From the NCBI GenBank assembly GCA_001662425.1, contig BDDC01000347.1, forward strand, positions 1,599 to 25,921: a stretch of 24,323 nt of DNA, in the 5' to 3' direction. Source of the stretch: Chlamydomonas sphaeroides (lineage: Eukaryota > Chlorophyta > Chlorophyceae > Chlamydomonadales > Chlamydomonadaceae). Position numbers and translations under genes: made by a program. The notes below the pieces were generated by a model. That model was given only the letters and a program-made list of their open reading frames with translations, did no database searches and had not been told where the DNA came from. Positions 17,801-24,323 of this stretch are shown piece after piece. Positions within the stretch are counted from its first letter, which is position 1, and every line of letters starts with the position of its first letter.

Positions 17801-19977
17801 ATGGAGGCGGTAGCCGATGCCGCAAAGGCGATGGCCGACAGCCCTGCTGGGCAGGCTGTGAAGCAAGCCGCGACCGAGATGAAGGTGCGACCTTGTGTGT
17901 CTCAGCGCAACACCCAGCGTGAGCGGATTCCTGAAAGCCCTTCGCCACACCCGTTCAGACCGCCTTCGGCTCGCCGCACCCGGAGCCCATGCCAGAGGCG
18001 CCGGCGGCCACGCCCGACGTCAACCCCGCCAAGCAGCTTAACTTCTCCATCAACCAAAACACCCCCGCGACGCCCGCGACGCCCGCCATGGTAGCCCCGA
18101 TGAGCGAGGAGGTGAGATGCTTGTCGGTTGCACGACTACCTGGGCACAAGAGCAGGCAGGGGCACGGGAACCCATCAGAGGTACGCGTTGCCCTCACCGC
18201 CAGGTTTCGTGGCCCCTATGGTGCCGTTGCCGTCCAGGTCGACTATGACACCTTCATCCGGGAGACGCTGCTGTGGACCAACAAGGTGCGGCGTGCCAAG
18301 GACGGGCCAGCACGCAGTGCCGCACCACATGCCTGTCGACCGCTCTTGCTGCACGAAACGCTGCGGGCGGCTACCGTACATGACTGTAGCATGGCCTATC
18401 CCTGCGCCCCATCCTGACTCCTCTCGCTGACCCTCCGCTCCTCTCGCCCTATGTGCAGGTCCGCTCCAGCTTCTACTTCGTGGCCGGCCTGCTGGCCTGG
18501 CTGGTGGTGCGCGCCGTGTTCCTCAGCTCCACCACGCTGTTCACGGGTGCGCATGGGGCCTTGAGGACACGCCAGGCCGCCAGGCTGCTGGCACCAGGAC
18601 ACACTGCAGGCTCTCTCGGCGGCGAGCTCGCAGTGCCGCGCGGCGCTGGCCGCCACGCCGGCCATGGCGGGAGCGCATCGTCACATCGCAACCTCCCTCA
18701 CTCCAAAATCCCCGTTCTGCTACAGGCACCTGCTATGTGCTGCTTTTCTCGCTGGCCTTCAACTTCCTGCGCGGCACGCTGGCGCCCAAGTACCAGGAGC
18801 GCTGCCGCTGGACGGGCAACGCCATCACCAATTTCGCCACCGCCTCCGCCACCACAGCGCTGTCCGCGGCCGCCGAGCTGCACGACCGCCACCTCAACGG
18901 CCTCGACCCGCTGCACACTCTCGAGGTGTGGCGCGGCTGCGGCCACTGAGGCTCGCCAGGAGCTCCAGCTGAGGTCCAGCTGAGGTCGACGGGATGCCGC
19001 GTAGATGTCAGCAGCCCCAGCAGAAATCGAGGAGAAAAAAGCTCTTAAGCTAGAGGCTATCATCTGATGCATCCCGGCTGCCTGCCGTGGCTGCCCCTGC
19101 AGGTCGGCCTGGGGCTGTGGCTCCTGTCGTTGCTTGGCCGCGCGCTGCCCGCCGTGACCCTGCTGCTGCTGCTGCACCTGGGCGCCTTCACCGTGCCGGC
19201 GCTGTACAAGGCGCAGAAGACCCGCATCAACAGCCTGCTTAAGGACGGGTACAGCAAGGCGCAGGTGCGGGCTGCCGGCTCCGGGTCGAGCGGCCGCGGC
19301 AACAGCGGGCTCGGTCCCGCAGCCTGCCGCCGGCGTGCCCTGGTGGTTGCTGTTGATCTGGGCCCCCGATGGGCACAGCAGCACTGCTGCCGCTGTCCGC
19401 ACGGAGGTCGCTCCTTGCCTCTGCCGTGCTGCGTGCCATGCTGCGTTCCCGACGCCAGCACTGCAGCCGCAGCAGAAAGCTGCTGTCGCTGCATCCGCGT
19501 CGCGCTTCAGCCCCTGGGCCCTGGGCGCGGCCCCTGGCACCGCAGGCCCAGTACGACAAGCTGGACCGTCGAGTGCGGGGCGGCGTGGTGGTGGCGCTCA
19601 TGGGGCTGCTGCTGGTGGTGCTGCCGTCGCTGGACCGCTGCGTCGCCATTTTCATCGTGCTCGCCTACGGCCGTGTGTGGGCCCACCCCCACGAGGTGGG
19701 GCAGGGAGAGGAGGGGGAAGGGAGGAACGGCGCGTCCTGTAGAGCGCGAGGCATGCCTGCAGGTGCAGAACGGCTTGGTTTGAAACGGTGTGCTGACAGG
19801 TTGCATTTCCCTCCTGCCTTTTTCTGTGTCGCCTCGCAGTACGCCCAGCTGCAGCAGCGCCTGCAGCCGGTCGGCAACACCATCAACAAGAAGGTCGTCA
19901 CGCCGCTGTCGAGCGCCGCCGCCAACGCGATGACGCGCTACGACATCACCCCCACGCCCCGCAAGAAGAAGCTGTAG
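17801..19977 (+). CDS. Reticulon-like ER membrane-shaping protein
   Basis: Spliced model: 17801..17884, 17959..18111, 18238..18285, 18459..18546, 18726..18925, 19103..19264, 19546..19695, 19840..19977 (TAG). It encodes 340 residues with closed phase. Residues 1-79 are a hydrophilic Ala/Pro-rich N-terminus with a PATPATPA run. The reticulon-homology region starts at about 80: VDYDTFIRETLLWTNK recalls the family's 'd.llWr...' entry. A long hydrophobic hairpin follows (about 100-139), then a 55-residue hydrophilic loop, a second hydrophobic stretch (194-223) and TVPALYKAQKTRIN, matching the reticulon 'tvP.lYe....id' signature. A third hydrophobic stretch lies at about 257-285. The C-terminus ends in KKKL, fitting the KKxx ER-retrieval pattern. 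Reticulons insert as wedges in ER tubules and curve the membrane; the same role is inferred here. Confidence 0.85.
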
Positions 19978-20680
19978 AGCGACGCCGGAGCAGGCGGCAA
20001 GGGAGCGTTCGCTGTGGAGTTGGGGCCGCGTGGCCGCGTGAACTGCGTGTGAGGTCGTGTGCTTGAGAGTGCAAGCTGCTGGCTGCGCATGTACATAGCG
20101 CGTCTGTTTCAGAGATCGGCAGGCCTTGCTGCATGGCGAGTTGGTATATGTTGGTGTGTGGGGGGACGAGGTCACGAGCGGGCTTGAGCAAGTGGGGCAT
20201 TGGGAGCGATGGCTGCAGTTGGTGCGTAGCAGGAATGCGCCGGGCCGCCATGGTCTATCGCGTTGCTCGATTGCCGGTCGAACGCTTGTAACATCCGGGG
20301 AGTCTCCCCTGTCCCCTGCTGACGGCATGACGTGTACGCGCGATGCAGCCGACCCCCGGGTCGTTATACCGCGCAGCCAGGTTGCGTACCTAGCGCGTAC
20401 CTGCGTAGTACTACTGTGCAGGGCAAATTGCAATTGAACAATTTACAGCGGCTGGGAACCGAAGGCAACGGCTGTGCCGACTTGCGCTTACTGGACTGGC
20501 CCTGGAGTAAATTGGAGTACTTTTACCTAACAACAAATTACTCCCCCGTTGCCAAGCACTATCAAACCGTGCGAGCAGCCGCCACATTCAGCATCGCAAG
20601 CGCATTCTCGCGGCTCTCGCTACAACGCACTGTGTGAGCAACTTTACAAACATCAGCACGCCTCATCGTCAATTATCACC
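19978..20680 (+). other. Reticulon 3' UTR and intergenic gap
   Basis: This tandem gap holds the reticulon 3' UTR, with TGTAA at 20287-20291, then about 390 nt of AT-richer sequence (20400-20660) that should contain the promoter and leader of the next gene. No coding exon is supportable. Confidence 0.5.
20287..20291 (+). terminator. TGTAA polyadenylation signal of reticulon-like gene
   Basis: TGTAA lies 310 nt after the stop codon at 19977, an ordinary volvocine 3' UTR length. Confidence 0.5.
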
Positions 20681-21352
20681 ATGGGCCGCGCTGTCAAAGC
20701 GCCAAAGCGGGCCCCCATCGATGAAGCCGGAAGCGACAGCGACGACGCACCCGAGGAGGTCGCACAGTCCGTAGGTCGTGAGCAGGCGCTGCAGCAACGG
20801 AGAGGCGAGCGGGAGACTGCAGCCGAGCTGCGGCGACAGCAGACGCAGCGGCGCCGCGAGGCCGCCGCCGCTGCGGCTGCCAAGGCCGCGGAGCGCAAGG
20901 GGCCAAGCAAGCGGACGCGGGCAAAAGCTGACGCAGACGCGGATGACAAGGCGGGCCCGGCCGATGACGACGGCGACGACGGCGAGGGCGGCGACGGGCT
21001 GGGCAGCAGCGGCCGCGCCTTCGGCGACGACGCCGACGCCGACCTGCTACCAGTGTCGGTGCTGCAGGCGGTGGCCGCACGCGAGGCCGCGGCAGAGGAG
21101 GCCGCGCGAGCGGCAGCGGCTCAGCAGTTGCTGCTGAGCAAAGCCGCGCGGCGGCGAGCGGCAAAAAAGCTGAAGGCGGCGACGAACAAGGTCAGCTGCG
21201 TCTCGGTGTCGGTGCTGGGCAAACTCAAGCCACGCAAGCCGGCGGTCAACCCGCTCAAGGAGGCATTGTACGGCGCCCGCCTGAAGCGGAGTGTGGAGAT
21301 GATTGGCGGACGGGTCGACCGCTCGACCCGGCCGGCCGCCAAGTTTGTCTAG
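20681..21352 (+). CDS. Intronless nucleolar protein, NOL7-like (NUC129-type C-terminus)
   Basis: A single open frame of 223 residues. The ATG at 20681 (context tcaccATGG) was chosen because the upstream frame is not protein-like and the start is followed at once by a basic, nuclear-type sequence. Residues 40-85 are an Arg/Glu/Ala-rich helix with basic clusters. Residues 88-118 are strongly acidic (Asp/Glu/Gly). Residues 120-165 are an Ala-rich helical stretch (SVLQAVAAREAAAEEAARA). The C-terminal 55 residues carry SVSVLGKLKPRKPAVNPLKE, then ALYGARLKRS and a terminal PAAKFV. The VxVL...LYG.RL.RS pattern recalls the NUC129 domain of nucleolar protein 7. The proposed role in early ribosome biogenesis rests on this weak resemblance and the charged composition. 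Every other gene here has introns; this one has none visible. Confidence 0.6.
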   Translation: MGRAVKAPKRAPIDEAGSDSDDAPEEVAQSVGREQALQQRRGERETAAELRRQQTQRRREAAAAAAAKAAERKGPSKRTRAKADADADDKAGPADDDGDDGEGGDGLGSSGRAFGDDADADLLPVSVLQAVAAREAAAEEAARAAAAQQLLLSKAARRRAAKKLKAATNKVSCVSVSVLGKLKPRKPAVNPLKEALYGARLKRSVEMIGGRVDRSTRPAAKFV

Positions 21353-22035
21353 GACCCGGTGTCGGGATAGGCAGGGTACGGTAGGTTCGACGCCGCTTAG
21401 CGGGGCAACAGGATTGGGTGTGTTGACAGGGGTAGCGGCGCTAGGCGCCAAGGCGGGTGGGTGGCAGGTGCTTCTTTGCAGAAAAGAAGTCGAGACCCCG
21501 GGACTTGCCTGAGGGTGGCAGGGCAGGCATGCCGCTGCGCTGCTGAGCTCAACATGTGCGAACGATGCGCATGCTGCGTAAGGTCTTTACAGGATGGATT
21601 GCGTAGCGCTGATTTGAGGAGGACCGACTGTGCACATGGTGGTGGTGGTCCAGGGGCCGTACATGAACGGCAGCGTTACGGCTGCCATGCAGCAGCCGAG
21701 GTCTACGCGCTGTAAGGCAAAAAGTGAGCGTCTGACTGTGCCACAGGTGACCCCTGGGTTGTGTCGCCACTGATTAGCAAGAACTTGCAGTCGGGATACT
21801 GCAGGTGTCGAGCTCAGGGTGCAGTGTGGACCCTCGGCTGCCCCGGGGAACCGGCCCGGGTGCAGCGTGCCGGTTTGGGCAAACCCTTATTACCGCCAAC
21901 CTAGAATGGACACGCGCATAACACGATAACAGATACAGTGCATTGCGTGAGCACGCTCCGAGTGTTGTGTCAAGCGTGGGGCCATACGGGCCCACGAACT
22001 TAGCGCCTGACGCATAAAACGTGCAGGCCATCACG
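21353..22035 (+). other. 3' UTR and intergenic gap before transporter gene
   Basis: No gene is supportable. TGTAA at 21711-21715 probably ends the NOL7-like transcript about 360 nt after its stop. The following 320 nt should hold the promoter and leader of the transporter gene. No clear TATA box was recognised. Confidence 0.5.
21711..21715 (+). terminator. TGTAA polyadenylation signal of NOL7-like gene
   Basis: TGTAA lies about 360 nt after the stop at 21352, in the expected range and direction. Confidence 0.5.
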
Positions 22036-24158
22036 ATGGTGCAGCTCGGCAAGACCGTTAGCGTGTCCAGCTTGCTGGTGTTCGGCACAACCACCTCACT
22101 GCTGGCGAAGATTGGTGCGCAGTGTGGCAGTCGGCCTCGCAATGTCTGTTCGCGCCGAACATGCGGCTGGCTGCGGGACGGCCAGCTCACCACAATCTCC
22201 CATCATGCGTGACCTGAACATGCATAGCGACGTCATGGCGTGCTGCCGTCTATGCCGACTAGCGCCCGGGTCCGTGCCACTCCCCTTGCCAGACCCCACC
22301 CACCGCTTTCCCCTCCTCGCCCGCTCGCAGTCTACGAGCTCAAGAGTGTTGGCAAAGATGGCCAGGAGAAGTACTTCCGCAAGCCCTGGGCCATGACGTC
22401 CCTCATGTTCGTGGGTAAGCCACCGCGGGTGCGCCGCCAGGCAGCTGCCCGCAGCCGCAGCCCTGCCCTCCACACGTACCCTTCCGTCGCCGCACGCACC
22501 TCCACTCACTGGTCCCTCCCCGCAGGCATGTCCTTCTGCCTGCCGCTGGCCTACTACCAGGAGCGCAAGGAGCGCGCCGCCAGGAAGCGCGCCGCCGAGA
22601 ACACGCCGCTGCTGGCGGAGGAGGAGGTGCGCCCGCCGCCACTGCGCGCAGGGCGGCTGGGGCGCCGTGACAACCGGCGGGGAAGCTGGAGGCAGCCGTG
22701 CACCCGGGGGACAGGGCGCGTAGGGGGCTCCGTCCCCCTGGTCATCCCAACTCCTTAGATCACGGCGGGTCAAGCCCACTGTACCTCTATTTCTGTTTCT
22801 AGTTCAGCCGTGCACCCAAGCTCCCTCACTGCCCATGGGGAGGCAGCCGTGCACCCAAGCTCCGTCATTGCGCATGGCGCGCCGTCGCGCTGCCCCAACC
22901 ACGAGAGCGGCGCCCCTCCCTCCGCCACCGCCTACCGCCCTGCCTTGCCCATCCCCTCGCCCACCTCCGGCCTCCACCCGGCCTCATCGTGCTCGCGCCT
23001 GCCCTCTCCGTCCCGCAGCACCCCCACGGCCGGCACAGCCACATCCGCGAGATCGCGCTGCTCGCGCTGCCCACCTCCTTCGACCTGGTGGCCACCATCC
23101 TCATGAACATCGGCCTGCTCTACGTGACCGCCAGCGTGTACCAGATGATGCGTGGCGCGGAGATGCTGTTCGCGGCGGCCTTTGCCATCACCTTCCTGGG
23201 CCGCAAGCTCAACAAGTTCCACGCCGCCGGTATCGTGTGCTGCGTGGTGCGGTCATGAGGGGGGAGGGAGGGGAAGGCGGCAGCGCGGGGAAGCGGGAAA
23301 GGCAGGTGGTAGGAACGCGAGAGGAGGCCCTGCCTCTGCGGCGGCTCCCGCCCGCTTCCTCCGCCCCCGTGCTAAGGCCCCTTGCTACCCCGCCCACCTG
23401 CTAACGCGCCTGCCCTCCCTGCCCCCCCTCCCCTCCCTCGCCCCTGCTTCCTCCCGCACCCCCAGGCCGGCATCGGCCTTGTGGGCAGCAGTTCCATCTT
23501 GTCGGGCGAGGGCTCCTCCACGCATGTGGTGACGACGGAGCAGATGCTGCTGGGCATGGGGCTCATCATCACCAGCCAGGTGGGGGCGGAGGAGGGGGCA
23601 GAGGGGCGGGTGGTGTGTGTGACACGGTGCTGCGGGGCATGGGGCTCAACAACTCCAGCCAGGTGGGGGCGGGGGGCGAGGAGAGGGAGGAGGCGTGGGG
23701 GCGTGTGCGTGGTGTCCCGTGTTCCCATTGTGTGCCAACCTCCACAGCTGACGCACACACACACGTGCCCCCTTGCCCTCTCCCTTCCACCTCCTTCCCC
23801 ATCCACAGGCTGTGCAGGCGGCGCAGCTGACGTTCGAGGACTTCTTCATGGCCGATCTCAACATCCCCGGCGTCAAGATCGTGGGCTTCGAGGGCCTGCT
23901 GGGGGCGGTGGGCACTCTGGCCATCATGATGCCCATCGCCTACTACCTGCCGGGTGGGGGATGGAGTGGGCCGGGATGGAGGGAAGGAAGGAAGGAACGG
24001 GATGGGGGTGTGTTTGGGGGATGGGGTGCAGCACGCTCCGCAGCAGCCTGGCGGGGCTGGCCCCTACTCCTGTCCTCCCTCCCTCCCCCACCGGCGCCCT
24101 CCTGCCCCCAGGCCCCGAGGGCGAGGGCATCCACGAGGACTTCGTCGACACAGTAGCG
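22036..24158 (+). CDS. SLC35F6: SLC35F6-like membrane transporter (drug/metabolite superfamily), 3' partial
   Basis: Spliced model: 22036..22114, 22331..22414, 22526..22626, 23019..23246, 23466..23579, 23809..23953, 24112..24158 and onward. It encodes 266 residues so far with closed phase. The first helix (SSLLVFGTTTSLLAK) is followed by a loop and a second helix. A charged loop with NTPLLAEEE precedes ALPTSFDLVATILMNIGLL and VTASVYQMMRGAEMLF, the conserved SLC35F6 region (family pattern S.yQM.RGa...F), then FLGRKL, IVCCVVAGIGLVG-type helices, QLTFEDFFM and VGFEGLLGAVG. The human relative is a multi-pass lysosomal/mitochondrial-associated protein; the substrate is unknown. About a quarter of the expected length (roughly the last three helices) is missing beyond the window. 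A possible eighth exon starts at 24253 (after tccag) but runs straight into poly(C). Intron 5 contains a decayed copy of the end of exon 5. Confidence 0.87.
23543..23672 (+). repeat. Tandem partial duplication of exon 5 end and donor site
   Basis: The segment 23543-23589 (end of exon 5, its GT donor and the first intron bases) recurs at 23626-23672 with about 42 of 47 positions identical, offset by 83 nt. The copy keeps the ccagccag|gtgggggcgg donor but has no AG acceptor close upstream, and its frame is shifted relative to the exon. It looks like a non-functional or cryptic duplicate. Confidence 0.8.
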
Positions 24159-24258
24159 GTGGGTAGAGGAAGAGGGCGATGGCAGGGGGCAAGCGCGGCA
24201 GGCAGGGCGCTGCATGCCCTACCACACCGCCTCCCCACCTCCTCCCGTCCAGCCACGC

Positions 24259-24260
<2 letters not shown>

Positions 24261-24323
<63 letters not shown>
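24261..24323 (+). repeat. 63-nt poly(C) homopolymer at window end
   Basis: An uninterrupted run of C from 24261 to the last base. It follows a plausible splice acceptor (ag at 24251-24252) by only eight bases. A run this long at an edge may be a true poly(C)/poly(G) tract or an assembly artefact at a contig end. Confidence 0.9.

Noticed and set aside
17206..17922. 238-residue plus-strand open frame upstream of the reticulon gene
   Set aside because: No recognisable domain. It overlaps reticulon exon 1 in another frame and has mixed composition. It remains only a weak possibility for an unknown exon.
18737..18949. Separate small membrane-protein ORF starting at 18737
   Set aside because: It is exon 5 of the reticulon-like gene read past its donor into the intron.
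1..24323. Bacterial operon, phage, CRISPR or defence island reading of the window
   Set aside because: Genes are split by GT-AG introns and the encoded families (FAS1, F-box/LRR, reticulon, SLC35F6) are eukaryotic. No repeat-spacer array or ribosome-binding-site pattern is present.

Overview
This window looks like nuclear DNA of a green alga, probably volvocine or Chlamydomonas-like. The basis is high GC, genes broken into 6 to 11 small exons by 60-430 nt introns with C-rich ends and CAG acceptors, TGTAA poly(A) signals shortly after several stops, and Ser-Pro/Pro-rich cell-wall-type proteins. No bacterial operon structure, CRISPR array, tRNA or rRNA was seen. All gene models were spliced by hand from donor/acceptor signals and codon phase. 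Phase closes through every junction of the seven multi-exon models, with no internal stop.

Layout, left to right. (1) 1-3402 (+): 3' part of a secreted protein with several fasciclin (FAS1) domains and a long Ser-Pro linker. (2) 4252-7117 (+): a complete second FAS1 gene with signal peptide, Pro/Gly/Tyr-rich stalk and one FAS1 domain. (3) 7118-9342: a long G/T-rich stretch between convergent genes, with no supportable gene. (4) 10547-9343 (-): a single-pass membrane protein of unknown family. (5) 14687-11028 (-): a complete 11-exon F-box/leucine-rich-repeat protein. (6) 14969-16341 (+): a small coiled-coil protein, divergent from the F-box gene across 281 bp. (7) 16342-17800: intergenic, with a possible copia-type retroelement scrap. 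(8) 17801-19977 (+): a reticulon-like ER membrane-shaping protein ending in a KKxx-type tail. (9) 20681-21352 (+): an intronless, charged, nucleolar NOL7-like protein. (10) 22036 to beyond the window (+): an SLC35F6-like drug/metabolite-superfamily transporter, cut off by a 63-nt poly(C) run at the window end.

The genes do not form an evident pathway. The two adjacent FAS1 genes suggest a local extracellular-matrix or adhesion gene pair. The rest are typical housekeeping or lineage genes. The points most worth a second look are the intron-marked FAS1 repeats, a decayed tandem copy of an exon end inside the transporter gene, a microsatellite serving as a splice-site pyrimidine tract, a candidate GC-AG intron, the third hydrophobic hairpin of the reticulon, and the terminal poly(C). 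I did not find a convincing new defence or mobile system here.
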